A stretch of 64,000 nucleotides of DNA. Source: Nocardioides sp. 1609 (GTDB lineage Bacteria; Actinomycetota; Actinomycetes; Propionibacteriales; Nocardioidaceae). Positions 7,467 to 17,400 of this stretch are shown here, in pieces. How positions within the stretch are numbered: the first letter of the stretch is position 1; every line of letters begins with the position of its first letter. The position numbers and the translations under genes were made by a program. A model generated the notes under the pieces. The model was not told the origin of the DNA and ran no database searches. It saw nothing but the letters and a program-made list of their open reading frames with translations. The stretch lies in contig NZ_SPUJ01000001.1 in the NCBI RefSeq assembly GCF_004522105.1, positions 992,001 to 1,056,000 of the forward strand. Direction: 5' to 3'.

Positions 7467-9067
7467 CAGGCGCCGACGCCGGCGAGCGGGTCGGGGCTCC
7501 CGAGCCAGGTGAGCAGCGCGCGGGCGCCGAAGCCGGAGGGGCCCTCGGTCCACTCGTAGCGGTCGTCGGGCACGTCGCCGACCGAGGCGATGTCGAGGTG
7601 CGCCCACGGGAGGCCGCCGACGAAGTGCTGCAGGAACAGCGCCGCCATGATGGCGCCCGGCCCGCTCGGGCCGTTGTCGGCGTCGGCAACCTTGGAGGCG
7701 AGCTTCTCCTCGTAGCCGGCGAACAGCGGGAGTCGCCAGAACGGCTCCCCCGCCGTCGTGCCGGCGTCGAGGAGGAGGTCGGCGAGGGCGTCGTCGTTGG
7801 CGAAGAGCGCGCCGACCTGCTGGCCGAGCGCGACCTTGGCGCCGCCGGTGAGGGTGGCGACGTCGACGACGACGGTGGGGTCGAGCTCGGCCACGGCGTA
7901 GGCGAGGGCGTCGCCGAGTACCAGTCGGCCCTCGGCGTCGGTGTTGGTGACCTCGGAGGTGCGACCGCCGTAGTGCCGCAGGACGTCGCCGGGGCGGGTG
8001 GCGCTGCCGGAGACGGCGTTCTCGGCGGCCGGCACCAGCCCGACCACCCGGACCGGGCAGCCGACCGCGCCGAGCGCGGCCATGGCGGACAGGACGACGG
8101 CGCCGCCGGTCATGTCGCGCTTCATCGCGACCATGCCCTGGGCGGGCTTGATGGAGATGCCGCCGGTGTCGAAGGTGATGCCCTTGCCGACCAGGACGAC
8201 GGTGGGGGTCTTCCTCGTGGCGCCGGGCGGGCTGTAGTCGAGCCGGATCAGCCGCGGCGGCGTCGCCGAGCCCTGGCCGACGCCGATGATGCCGCCGAAG
8301 CCGTCGGCGCGCAGCTGCTCGTCGTCCCAGACCCGGCAGGTGAGCCCGGCCTCCTCGGCGATCTCCTCGGCCCGCGCGGCGAGCCAGGCGGGGTTCTTGA
8401 GGTTGGAGGGCACCGTCGCGAGCGTGCGGGCGCGCCAGGCGGCGCCGCCGAGGGCGAGGGCCCGGTCGAGGGCGGCGGTGTCGAGGTCGGCGGTGCGCTC
8501 GGGCAGGCCGGCCAGGACGACGCTGCGCACCGGCACGTGCTCGGGCGGGCGCGAGCGCCAGGTGAAGGCGAAGGAGCCGAGCATCAGCCCGACGACGACG
8601 GCCTCGATGCCGTGCTCGGGGTCGAGGCTGGCGATCGTGGTCGCGACGGCGTCGCGGTCGCGGACGACGCGCGCCAGCGTGGCCGCGGCGCGCCGCAGGT
8701 CGGTCGGGGTCTGCGCCCCGACACCGAGCAGGACGACGGCCCGCAGGTCGGCGTTCTCGGGCGCGCCGAGCGGCACCGGGACGACGAGGGACTCGCCGAC
8801 GGCGCCGGTGAGGCCGCCGGCCTCGGCGATCGCCACCAGGTCGAGGTCGAGGACCTCGGCCAGCGCGGCCGCACCGGGTCCGAGCAGCGGCGCGTCGGCC
8901 CCGTCGGCCCCGTCGGCCCCGTCAACACCGTCGCCCGGCAACACCGGCAGCGCGACGACGTCGACGCCGACCAGCGCGTGCAGCGGCACGCGGGTGAGCG
9001 CGACCTGGGGTGGCGAGACCTGGCTGGGCAGGCTCGGAGCGGACGGGACCCGAGACGCCCGACTCAC
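7466..9067 (-). CDS. pepA: Leucyl aminopeptidase, M17 family
   Basis: A 533-residue cytosolic metallopeptidase that removes N-terminal residues from peptides. The C-terminal catalytic half holds the metal-binding stretch GKGITFDTGGISIKP and the family signature NTDAEGRL at residues 375-382. The N-terminal macro-like domain carries a small GAD repeat from a 9-base tandem repeat near 8898-8930. It starts with GTG overlapping the stop of the DUF3117 gene by four bases (GTGA), which supports this start. Length is slightly above the usual ~500. Confidence 0.95.
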   Translation of the reverse strand: MSRASRVPSAPSLPSQVSPPQVALTRVPLHALVGVDVVALPVLPGDGVDGADGADGADAPLLGPGAAALAEVLDLDLVAIAEAGGLTGAVGESLVVPVPLGAPENADLRAVVLLGVGAQTPTDLRRAAATLARVVRDRDAVATTIASLDPEHGIEAVVVGLMLGSFAFTWRSRPPEHVPVRSVVLAGLPERTADLDTAALDRALALGGAAWRARTLATVPSNLKNPAWLAARAEEIAEEAGLTCRVWDDEQLRADGFGGIIGVGQGSATPPRLIRLDYSPPGATRKTPTVVLVGKGITFDTGGISIKPAQGMVAMKRDMTGGAVVLSAMAALGAVGCPVRVVGLVPAAENAVSGSATRPGDVLRHYGGRTSEVTNTDAEGRLVLGDALAYAVAELDPTVVVDVATLTGGAKVALGQQVGALFANDDALADLLLDAGTTAGEPFWRLPLFAGYEEKLASKVADADNGPSGPGAIMAALFLQHFVGGLPWAHLDIASVGDVPDDRYEWTEGPSGFGARALLTWLGSPDPLAGVGA

Positions 9068-9231
9068 CCGACGACGTTCTTGAGGGCGTCCCCGAGGGCG
9101 CCGGCCTCCTCGGCGTTGAGCTCGACGACGAGCCGGCCACCGCCTTCGAGGGGGACGCGCATCACGATGCCGCGCCCCTCCTTGGTGACCTCGAGTGGAC
9201 CGTCACCGGTGCGGGGCTTCATGGCCGCCAT
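9064..9231 (-). CDS. DUF3117 small conserved protein
   Basis: A 55-residue protein starting MAAMKPRTGDGPLEVTKE, nearly the full and standard length of the actinobacterial DUF3117 family. The start at 9231 is supported by a strong GGAAGAGG eight bases upstream. Function is unknown. It heads an operon with pepA and the YdhR-like gene through a four-base overlap. The gene is short and easy to miss. Confidence 0.88.
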   Translation of the reverse strand: MAAMKPRTGDGPLEVTKEGRGIVMRVPLEGGGRLVVELNAEEAGALGDALKNVVG

Positions 9232-9359
9232 GCGGCACCTCTTCCTGTCGAACGAGGAGCGCAGTCCGACACTGCCGCTCACGTGCTCCGCCATTATCCC
9301 CCATGAGTGGCACCGGCCGCAGCCCCGACCTGCAGGTTGGCGGTGGCAGACTCCCCTGC

Positions 9360-10166
9360 ATGCCCGCCGACACCGCCGACGCACCCGTGCTCCTCGACCT
9401 CACCGACGGGGTCGCCACCATCACGATCAACCGTCCCGGGGCGATGAACAGCCTCGACGTGGCGACCAAGGAGCTGCTGCTCGAGACGGTCCGCCGGGTC
9501 GCGGCCGACCCAGCAGCCCGGTGCGTGGTGCTCACCGGCACCGGCCGCGCGTTCTGCACCGGCCAGGACCTCAAGGAGCACATCCGGATCCTGCAGTCCG
9601 GCGACAGCGCGCAGCTCTTCGACACCGTCGAGGTCCACTACAACCCGATCGTCACGGCGCTCGCGGGGATGGAGAAGCCCGTCATCGCCGCCGTGAACGG
9701 TGTCGCGGCGGGTGCTGGCGCGTCCCTCGCCTTCGCCTGCGACCTGCGCGTGGTCGCCGACACGGCCGGCTTCAACCTGGCCTTCGCCGGGGTCGCGCTC
9801 TCGTGCGACACCGGGGCGTCGTACCACCTGCCGCTGCTCGTCGGGCGGGCCAGGGCGATGGAGCTCCTGTACTTCCCGCGCACGGTCGGCGCCGAGGAGT
9901 CGCTGGCCCTGGGGCTCGCGACGTCCGTCGTCCCGGCCGACCGGCTCGACGCCGAGGTCGCCTCGCTGGCCGCCCGGCTCGCCACCGGCCCGACGGTCGC
10001 CCTCGGCGCGATGCGTGCCGCGGTCGCGTACGCCGCCGGGCACTCGTTCGAGGAGGCGCTCGCCTTCGAGGGCACGATGATGAACCGCACCGGCGCCACC
10101 GCCGACCACCAGGCCGCCGTCGCGTCCTTCGTCGCCAAGGAGAAGCCGGTCTTCGAGGGCCGTTGA
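9360..10166 (+). CDS. Enoyl-CoA hydratase/isomerase
   Basis: A 268-residue crotonase-fold protein. The oxyanion-hole segments are visible as FCTGQDLKEH (near residue 62) and VNGVAAGAGASLAFACDLRV (near 110-130). Family members hydrate or isomerise acyl-CoA double bonds in fatty-acid or aromatic-acid catabolism; the overall pattern resembles PaaG-type 2-(1,2-epoxy-1,2-dihydrophenyl)acetyl-CoA isomerases, but substrate is not decided by this sequence. The ATG at 9360 is chosen; the open frame reaches back to 9195 but that overlaps the DUF3117 promoter region. Transcribed alone. Confidence 0.85.
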   Translation: MPADTADAPVLLDLTDGVATITINRPGAMNSLDVATKELLLETVRRVAADPAARCVVLTGTGRAFCTGQDLKEHIRILQSGDSAQLFDTVEVHYNPIVTALAGMEKPVIAAVNGVAAGAGASLAFACDLRVVADTAGFNLAFAGVALSCDTGASYHLPLLVGRARAMELLYFPRTVGAEESLALGLATSVVPADRLDAEVASLAARLATGPTVALGAMRAAVAYAAGHSFEEALAFEGTMMNRTGATADHQAAVASFVAKEKPVFEGR

Positions 10167-10186
10167 GCCCGCCCTCGACGGCGGGG

Positions 10187-11002
10187 TCAGGGCCGGGTCG
10201 GCTCGCCCACGGCGGTGCCGCGGGCGGCGTCGAAGATCGCGAGCACCTGGTCGGGGACGTCGCGGCGGAGCCGGGCGCGCGAGGGTGAGGCGCCGTACTC
10301 GACGGTGAGGGCGGCACCGTCGAAGTGGTGGTTGAACCAGCCGGTCATGGTGCCGTGGCAGACGCCGCCGCAGTCGAGCGTGCGGGTCGGGAGACCGAGG
10401 TGATGCGCCACCCGCCGGGCGAACGCCGGCCGCTTGGTGTCGGTGTCGACGCCGTTCAGCGGCTGGTGGAAGCTGAGGACCCAGTCGGGGTCGACCCGGC
10501 GCAGGAACGCCATCGCCGCCCGGGTCTCCGGCTCGGACGCCGGCCGCGGCCCCCACTCGTAGCTGCCGTCGAGATCGGCCCACCGGTAGGGGAAGTTGCG
10601 GTTGAGGTCGACGCCGTGGGCGTTCCTGCGGGTGCCGCGGGCCAGCCCGTCGGGGTTGTAGACCGGCACCACCCAGAGGTCGACCCCGGCCACCCACGAC
10701 CCGTCGACGAGCCCGCGCAGCGCGTGCCGGGTGTCCGGCTCGTTGCCGTGCATGGTCGAGAAGAGGACGACGGTGTCGAGCCCGGGCGAGGTCGGGTCGC
10801 CGAGGTGGTACGCCGTGATCGGGCGCCCGCCCACGGTGCGGCCGAGGGTGCGGGAGCCGATGACCGCGTCGGCGGGGCGGGCGGTCGCTGCGGCCGTGCC
10901 GGCGTCCGGTGCGGCACCGGCGCCGGCGCCGGGGACGGCGACGAACGGCCCGAGGAGCCCGAGGAGGGCGGCGAGCAGGCCGGCCGCCGTCCGGGGGCGC
11001 AC
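10187..11002 (-). CDS. Secreted M14-family zinc carboxypeptidase
   Basis: A 271-residue protein with a clear signal peptide (residues 1-30) and an M14 fold. Zinc ligands His85 and Glu88 are in MHGNEPD; the substrate-binding region reads NRNFPYRW, a further His is in SFHQP, and the catalytic Glu lies in TVEYGASPS near the end. Short M14 enzymes of this kind often cut murein peptides or peptidoglycan-derived amides. It is exported, so it likely acts on cell wall or environmental peptides. It ends convergent to the enoyl-CoA hydratase gene and follows the small membrane protein gene by one base. Confidence 0.85.
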   Translation of the reverse strand: MRPRTAAGLLAALLGLLGPFVAVPGAGAGAAPDAGTAAATARPADAVIGSRTLGRTVGGRPITAYHLGDPTSPGLDTVVLFSTMHGNEPDTRHALRGLVDGSWVAGVDLWVVPVYNPDGLARGTRRNAHGVDLNRNFPYRWADLDGSYEWGPRPASEPETRAAMAFLRRVDPDWVLSFHQPLNGVDTDTKRPAFARRVAHHLGLPTRTLDCGGVCHGTMTGWFNHHFDGAALTVEYGASPSRARLRRDVPDQVLAIFDAARGTAVGEPTRP

Positions 11003-11003
11003 G

Positions 11004-11429
11004 TCAGACCGCCTTGACCAGGTAGGCGTAGGTGAAGACGCCGACGGTGACCACCATGCCGACGTGGGCGAGCACCGACAGCCCTGGCCCGCTCGACCAG
11101 GAGTCCTCGAGGCCGCCCGCCGCGTGCCTGCCCCGGGCCGGGAGCCAGCGCGCGAGGATCAGCAGCCCGGCGAGCGCGACGATCCACCACAGCACGAGGG
11201 CGACCAGGCCGAGCAGGGTGGTGGCGTCCTCGCCGAGTGCGTCGGCGCCCGCGAGGAACGTCACCCAGGCCACCAGCGCGAGGGCACCGACCACCGTGTG
11301 GACGCCGAGCGGTGCGCGGGCGACGTCGACGCGGCCCGCGCCGCCGCGCGAGCGCCCCAGCCTCAGCCGGGTGAGCACCACTGCGACGGCGGCGAGGCCG
11401 GTGAGCAGGTAGACGACGAGCGGGGACAC
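11004..11429 (-). CDS. Small integral membrane protein
   Basis: From the GTG at 11429 the product is 141 residues with about four membrane segments (near 3-20, 45-65, 72-95, 120-140). The frame is open further upstream to 11489, but that would overlap the preceding gene by 47 bases, so the shorter start is chosen. No motif is recognised. It lies in a run of minus-strand genes from dapE downward, 13 bases after the DivIVA-like gene and 1 base before the M14 peptidase gene. Confidence 0.65.
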   Translation of the reverse strand: MSPLVVYLLTGLAAVAVVLTRLRLGRSRGGAGRVDVARAPLGVHTVVGALALVAWVTFLAGADALGEDATTLLGLVALVLWWIVALAGLLILARWLPARGRHAAGGLEDSWSSGPGLSVLAHVGMVVTVGVFTYAYLVKAV

Positions 11430-11442
11430 GGGTCGCAGTGTC

Positions 11443-11793
11443 TCACCCGGCCGGCGGGGCGTCCTCCCGGCGCTCCGGCGCGAATCCAAGCTCGTCGGCC
11501 GGCTCCGCGGCCGGCTGGTGCGAGGGGTCGGGCGAGCCGTCGACGGGAGCGTGCGCCTCCAGCTGCGAGGCCAGCCGCGACAGCAGCTCGTCGACCTCGG
11601 CCATCCGGTAGCCGCGCAGCACCACCGGGAACCGCGCCCGGCGCAGGTCGCGGCCGGTGAGGTCGCCGTGCGCCGGCACGAAGAGGTCGGGGCTGTCGTC
11701 GTGCTCGACGCTCATCGGCGCCCCGCGCCCGGCCGCGACCAGGGCGATCCCGCCCATCGCGACGACGACCACGACGACGAAGACCCAGGTCAC
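11443..11793 (-). CDS. Membrane-anchored DivIVA-domain protein
   Basis: A 116-residue protein with one N-terminal membrane segment (VTWVFVVVVVVAMGGIALV) followed by a short DivIVA motif, GRDLRRARFPVVLRGYRMAE, ending in VDELLSRLASQLEAH. In DivIVA proteins this motif with its helix senses membrane curvature or binds partners in polar growth; here the coiled coil is very short. The GTG overlaps the stop of the upstream LOG-family gene (GTGA). Its proline/glutamate tail is unstructured. Confidence 0.75.
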   Translation of the reverse strand: MTWVFVVVVVVAMGGIALVAAGRGAPMSVEHDDSPDLFVPAHGDLTGRDLRRARFPVVLRGYRMAEVDELLSRLASQLEAHAPVDGSPDPSHQPAAEPADELGFAPERREDAPPAG

Positions 11794-12515
11794 GACGCGT
11801 CCCGGGCGGCGACCATGAGGGCGACCGCCTCGTCGAGGTCGTCGGTGACGACGAGCCGGTCGAGGTCGGACGGGGAGATCTTGCCGTCGGCCAGGACGGT
11901 GTCGCGCAGCCAGCTGATCAGTCCCGACCAGTACGCCGTGCCGAGCAGCACCACGGGGAAGGCGGTGACCTTCTGGGTCTGCGCGAGGGTGAGCGCCTCG
12001 AACATCTCGTCGAGCGTGCCGAGCCCGCCCGGGAGGACGACGAAGCCCTGGCTGTACTTGACGAACATGGTCTTGCGCACGAAGAAGTAGCGGAAGTTGA
12101 TGCCCAGGTCGACCCACTCGTTGAGGCCGGACTCGAAGGGCAGCTCGATGCCGAGCCCGACGCTGACGCCGCCGGCCTCGGTGGCGCCCTTGTTGGCGGC
12201 CTCCATCGCTCCGGGACCGCCGCCGGTGACGACGGCGAAGCCCTCCTCGACGAGGCGGCGGGCGACCTCCTCGCCCTGGGCGTACGCCGGGTCGCTGGCG
12301 GCGGTGCGGGCCGAGCCGAACACGCACACGGCGGGTCCGAGGTCGGCCAGGGCGCCGAAGCCCTCGACGAACTCGGCCTGGATGCGCAGCACGCGCCAGT
12401 AGTCGGTGCTGGTGTCGAGCCGGGCGCGGTGGTCGAGGAGCCGCTGGTCGGCGGTGGTGCCGTCGCGCTGCGCGCGTCGCTCGACGATCGGGCCCTTGAT
12501 CCTCGCCTTGACCAT
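11790..12515 (-). CDS. LOG-family nucleotide phosphoribohydrolase (TIGR00730)
   Basis: A 241-residue Rossmann-fold protein of the LOG family. The signature PGGLGTLDE stands at residues 162-170 and the nucleotide-binding GGGPGAMEAANKGA at about 98-111. Family members cleave nucleoside 5'-monophosphates to base and ribose 5-phosphate; in plants and some bacteria this releases cytokinins, elsewhere it is likely nucleotide housekeeping. The ATG overlaps the dapE stop by one base (TGATG). The LOG gene next to dapE is a common actinobacterial order. Confidence 0.88.
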   Translation of the reverse strand: MVKARIKGPIVERRAQRDGTTADQRLLDHRARLDTSTDYWRVLRIQAEFVEGFGALADLGPAVCVFGSARTAASDPAYAQGEEVARRLVEEGFAVVTGGGPGAMEAANKGATEAGGVSVGLGIELPFESGLNEWVDLGINFRYFFVRKTMFVKYSQGFVVLPGGLGTLDEMFEALTLAQTQKVTAFPVVLLGTAYWSGLISWLRDTVLADGKISPSDLDRLVVTDDLDEAVALMVAARDAS

Positions 12516-13594
12516 CAGAGGCCGCCCAGCCAGCGGCGCAGCTGCTGCTCGCAGCGCTCGACGTGCTCGATCGGCACGAACTCCTCCTGCTTGTGGGCGA
12601 GCATCGGGTCGCCGGGACCGAAGTTCACCGCCGGGACGCCGAGGACGGTGAAGCGGGCGACGTCGGTCCAGCCGAACTTGGGGTTCACGACCCCGCCGAC
12701 GGCGGCGATGAACTCGCGGGCGGCCGGCCGGTCGAGGCCGGGGAGGGCGCCGGGTGCGGTGTCGGTGAGGCGGACGTCGTAGCCGTCGAAGAACTCGCGG
12801 ACGAACGCCTCGGCCTCGGCCTCGCTGCGGTCGGGCGCGAAGCGGAAGTTGACCTCGACGACGCACTCGTCGGGCAGCACGTTGCCGGCGACGCCGCCGC
12901 GGATGGACACGGCGTTCAGGCCCTCGTGATACTCAAGCCCGTCGATCACCGGCCGCCGCGCCTCGTAGGCGTTGAGCCGGGCCAGCACGTCGGCCGCGCC
13001 GTGGATCGCGTTGACGCCCTTCCACGACCGGGCCGAGTGCGCCCGCTCGCCGGTCGTGCGGACCTCGATGCGCAGGGTGCCCTGGCAGCCGGCCTCGACG
13101 ACGGCGTCCGAGGGCTCCATCAGGATCGCGAAGTCGGCCTGCATCAGGTCGGGGTCGGACTGGGAGAGCTTGTTGAGGCCGTTGAACTCGGAGTCGATCT
13201 CCTCGGCCTCGTAGAGGATGTAGGTGACGTCGCGCACCGGCTCCGGCACGGTCGCGGCCAGGCGCAGGATGACGGCGTCGCCGCCCTTCATGTCGCAGGT
13301 GCCGAGGCCGTGCAGCAGGCCGGTCTCCTCGTCGAGCCGGCTCGGCAGGTTGTCGTTGAGCGGCACGGTGTCGAGGTGGCCGGCGATGACCACCCTCTCG
13401 TCGCGGCCGAGGTCGGTGCGGGCCACCACGGTGTTGCCGCGCCGGACGACGGTGAGGTGCGGCAGCGTCGTCAGCGCGCCCTCGACGGCGTCGGCGATGG
13501 CCTGCTCGTTCTTGCTCACCGACTCGATGTCGACGAGGGCGCGGGTGAGGGTGACGGCGTCCAGGGTGAGGTCCAGTTCCACAGCCCCAGTCAA
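12515..13594 (-). CDS. dapE: Succinyl-diaminopimelate desuccinylase
   Basis: A 359-residue M20 metallopeptidase that removes succinate from N-succinyl-LL-diaminopimelate in lysine and peptidoglycan synthesis. Metal ligands appear in AGHLDTVP (His73, Asp75), GTCDMKGG (Asp101) and the catalytic YEAEEID (Glu131-132). The TTG at 13594 has GGGAGG a few bases upstream; a GTG four codons later is possible. It is the first gene of an operon with the LOG-family and DivIVA-like genes. The other succinylase-branch genes, dapD and dapC, are also in this window. Confidence 0.93.
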   Translation of the reverse strand: MTGAVELDLTLDAVTLTRALVDIESVSKNEQAIADAVEGALTTLPHLTVVRRGNTVVARTDLGRDERVVIAGHLDTVPLNDNLPSRLDEETGLLHGLGTCDMKGGDAVILRLAATVPEPVRDVTYILYEAEEIDSEFNGLNKLSQSDPDLMQADFAILMEPSDAVVEAGCQGTLRIEVRTTGERAHSARSWKGVNAIHGAADVLARLNAYEARRPVIDGLEYHEGLNAVSIRGGVAGNVLPDECVVEVNFRFAPDRSEAEAEAFVREFFDGYDVRLTDTAPGALPGLDRPAAREFIAAVGGVVNPKFGWTDVARFTVLGVPAVNFGPGDPMLAHKQEEFVPIEHVERCEQQLRRWLGGL

Positions 13595-13616
13595 TCAGCC
13601 TCCCGGAACCGTCCGG

Positions 13617-14297
13617 TCAACGCGGAGCGAACACGCAGAACTCGTTGCCCTCGGGGTCGGCGAGCACGGTCCAGCGCGGCTGGTCCCAGAGTCGGGTGGC
13701 GCCGGCGGCGAGGAAGTCGTCGACGTCGCCCTCGAGGTCCCAGTGGACGCGGTTCTTGACGGTCTTCGGCTCGGGCACCGGCTGGAAGACCAGCGAGTCG
13801 AACGGCATGCCCGGCACGTCCTGGACCCACCACCACGGCTCGCCGTCGTTCTGGACGCCGACGTCGAACCGGTCAGCCCACCAGCGGGTGATCCGCTCGG
13901 GATCCACGGCGTCGACGACGACCTCGTGGACCCGGTAGTCGGGCAGGTCCTGGTCGGGTGCGCGCACGAACGCGCAGAGCTCGCCGCCCTCGGGGTCGGC
14001 CAGCACGGTCCAGTGCGGCAGCTCCTGGAGGACGGTGGCGCCGGCGGCGACGAGGTCGTCGACCGCGCGGACGTGCACGTCGAGGTGCACGCGGTGCTTG
14101 ACGGTCCTCGGCTCGGGCACGGGGCACAGCGAGATACCGCACCCCGCTCCGCCGACCAGGTCGTCGGGCTCGTCGCCCGCGCCCGGCCACGGCTCGCGGC
14201 GCAGCCCGGCGGCGGTGGACCAGAACGACGCCATCGCGTCGAACTTCCCGGGGTCGTGGACGTCGAGGCAGAGCTCGAGCCAGGAGGCAGCGGTCAT
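13617..14297 (-). CDS. Two-domain VOC (glyoxalase-like) protein
   Basis: A 226-residue protein made of two similar halves of about 110 residues, each ending in the same pattern (HWTVLADPEGGELCAFV and RWTVLADPEGNEFCVF) and each containing a PVPEP(R/K)TVK(H/N)RVH stretch. This is the vicinal oxygen chelate fold with an internal duplication, similar to actinobacterial glyoxalase/bleomycin-resistance-like proteins whose substrates are mostly unknown. The ATG at 14297 is chosen; the longer open frame would translate a dispersed repeat. Transcribed alone. Confidence 0.8.
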   Translation of the reverse strand: MTAASWLELCLDVHDPGKFDAMASFWSTAAGLRREPWPGAGDEPDDLVGGAGCGISLCPVPEPRTVKHRVHLDVHVRAVDDLVAAGATVLQELPHWTVLADPEGGELCAFVRAPDQDLPDYRVHEVVVDAVDPERITRWWADRFDVGVQNDGEPWWWVQDVPGMPFDSLVFQPVPEPKTVKNRVHWDLEGDVDDFLAAGATRLWDQPRWTVLADPEGNEFCVFAPR

Positions 14298-14331
14298 GCT
14301 CCCGACCCTCTCAGGTGCGCCGGCCCTCGTC

Positions 14332-14400
14332 GACCCGTCACCGATGGGTGACGGGTCGGCGTGGATTCCCGGCTGACCCGTCACCTATAGGTGACGGGTC
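14332..14400. repeat. Paired palindromic repeat, copies 3 and 4
   Basis: Two 26-base palindromes, 14332-14357 (11-bp arms around GATG) and 14375-14400 (perfect to the centre at CTATAG), are separated by 17 bases; each is followed by (A/G)GCGTGG. The arms begin GACCCGTCA / TGACGGGTC exactly as at 1009-1082. The pair lies just after the ileS stop and before the VOC gene, where it could end the ileS transcript. Confidence 0.85.
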
Positions 14401-14409
14401 AGCGTGGAG

Positions 14410-17400
14410 TCAGGCCCTGGTGAGGGTGATCGCGACCTTCTCGCCGTCACCGACGAGGGTGGCGGCGCCCGCGCCGTCGCCGAGCACCACCTCGTACGAC
14501 GTCGCGAGGGTCTCGCCGACGACCAGCGCCTCGTGGGTGCGGGCCGCCGCGACCACCGCCTCGCTACCGGCGAGGGTGAGCGCGATCCGGTCGGAGACGT
14601 CGAGGCCGGCGTCGCGGCGGGCCTGCTGGACGGCGCGGACCAGGTCGCGGGCCAGGCCCTCGGCGGCCAGCTCGGGCGTGACCGCGGTGTCGAGGACGAC
14701 GAAGCCGCCGCCCGGCAGCACCCCGGTCGCGGTGTCGGCGTCGGCCGAGCCGGCGACCGTCTCGAGGGCGTACTCGCCCTCGACCAGCGCCAGCCCGCCC
14801 GCGGTGACGGTGCCGTCGTCGGCCACCGACCAGTCACCGGACTTGGAGCCCTTGATGGCCAGCTGGACGTCGCGGCCCAGGCGCGGGCCGGCGGCGCGGG
14901 CGTTGACGGTGAGCTTCTGCTCGACGCCGTACGCCGCCGCCTCCGGGCTGTCGACGGCGAGCAGCCGGACCTCCTTGACGTTGACCTCGTCGGCGACCAG
15001 GCCCTCGAGGCCCTCGGCCGCGAGCGCGTCGGGGTCGGCCACGACGACGGTCAGGCGGGCCAGCGGCAGCCGGTTGCGGAGCGAGGCGGCCTTGCGCAGC
15101 GCCGACGCCGCCGAGCAGATCTCGCGCACCTGGTCCATCGCGACGACCAGGGCGACGTCGGCGGGCAGCTCCTCGACCAGCGGCCAGTCGGTGAGGTGCA
15201 CCGACCGCTCACCGGTCAGTCCGCGCCAGATCTCCTCGGTGGTGAGCGGCAGCAGCGGCGCGGTCGCCCGGCACACGGTCTCGAGCACGGTGCCGAGCGT
15301 GTCGAAGGCGGCCGGCTCCTCGTCGAAGAACCGGTCGCGCGAACGCCGGATGTACCAGTTGGTGAGGACGTCGAGGAACGAGCGCGTCGCGTCGCAGGCC
15401 TCGGCGACGGCGTACTCGTCGAGCGCGGAGGTCATCTCCTCGACGTACTCTCGGCACTTGGCCAGCAGGTAGCGGTCGAGCGGGACCGAGGAGCGCACCG
15501 ACGCGTCGGAGGTCGCCTCGTAGCCGGCGCCGCCGTTCGCGGCGTTGGCGTAGAGCTGGAAGAAGTACCAGCTGTTCCAGAGCGGGATCAGCACCTGGCG
15601 CACCGAGTCGCGGATGCCCTGCTCGGTGACGACGAGGTTGCCGCCGCGCAGGATCGGGCTCGACATGAGGAACCAGCGCATCGCGTCGGCGCCGTCGCGG
15701 TCGAAGACCTCGCGGACGTCGGGGTAGTTGCGCAGCGACTTCGACATCTTGTTGCCGTCGGAGCCGAGCACGATGCCGTGGCTGATGCAGTTCTCGAACG
15801 CCGGCTTGTCGAAGATCGCCGTCGCCAGGATGTGCAGCGTGTAGAACCAGCCGCGGGTCTGGCCGATGTACTCGACGATGAAGTCGGCCGGGAAGTGGCC
15901 CTTCTTCTCGGCGCTGCCGTCGAACCACTCCTTGTTCTCGAACGGGTAGTGCACCTGGGCGTAGCTCATCGAGCCCGAGTCGAACCACACGTCGAGGACG
16001 TCGGGGACGCGGCGCATCGTCGAACGCTCCCCCTCGGGGCGGGGGTCGTCGGGGTTGGGCCGGGTGAGGTCGTCCACGAACGGCCGGTGCAGGTCGCGCT
16101 CGCCGGCGGCGTTCGTCGGCACCCGGCCGAAGTCACGCTCGATCTCGGCGAACGAGCCGTAGACGTCGACACGCGGGTAGGCCGCGTCGTCGCTCACCCA
16201 CACCGGCACCGGGCTGCCCCAGAAGCGGTTGCGGGTGATCGACCAGTCGCGGGCGTTCTCGAGCCACCGGCCGAACTGGCCGTCCTGGATGTGGTCGGGC
16301 ACCCAGTTGATCTGCTGGTTGAGCTCGAGCATCCGCTCCTTGAACGCCGTCACCTGCACGAACCACGACGAGACGCCCTTGTAGATGAGGGGCTCGCGGC
16401 AGCGCCAGCAGTGCGGGTAGGAGTGGTCGTAGGTCTCGCGACGCAGCAGCACCGTGCCGGCGGTGACCGCGCCGGCCGGCTCGCCGGCCGTGACGGACTT
16501 GAGGTCGTCGATGATGTGCGGGTTCGCGTCGAAGACGAGCATGCCGGTGTACTCGGTGACCGGTGCGGTGAAGCGGCCGTCCTTGCCGACCGGCATCACG
16601 GCCTCGATGCCCTCGCGGTCGGTAACCTCCTTGTCGACCTCACCGAACGCACCGGCGCTGTGCACCAGCCCGGTGCCGTCGGTGGTCGTGACGGCCTCGT
16701 CGGCGGCGACCACCCGGAAGGCGTTCTCGTGACCCTCGTAGTAGCCGAACGGCGGGCGGTAGACCAGGCCGAGCAGGTCCGCGCCGGTGTGGCGGGAGAC
16801 CACGGTCGGCTCGTCCCCGAGCTCGCGCGCGTACGCCGCCAGCCGGGCCTCCGCGAGGACCAGCCGGTCGCCGTCCCTCTCGACGACGACGTAGTCGATG
16901 TCGGAGCCGACCATCACGGCGAGGTTGCTCGGCAGGGTCCACGGGGTCGTCGTCCAGATGAGCAGCTTGGCGCCCTGCAGCGGGCCGTCGGTCGTGATCT
17001 CGAAGCCGACGGTGACGGCGGGGTCCTGCCGCATCTGGTAGACGTCGTCGTCCATCCGGAGCTCGTGGTTGGACAGCGGCGTCTCGTCGTTCCAGCAGTA
17101 GGGCAGCACGCGGAAGCCCTCGTAGACGTAGCCCTTGTCGTGGAGCTGCTTGAACGCCCACATGACCGACTCCATGTAGTCGGGGTTCATGGTGCGGTAG
17201 TCGTTGTCGAAGTCGACCCAGCGGGCCTGGCGGGTGACGTAGTCGCGCCACTCCCCGGTGTACTTCATCACCGACTCGCGGCAGGCGTCGTTGAACTTCT
17301 CGATGCCGAGCTCGAGGATCTCGTCGGTCGTCTTGATGCCGTTGAGGCGCATCGCCTCCAGCTCGGCCGGCAGCCCGTGGGTGTCCCAGCCGAAGCGGCG

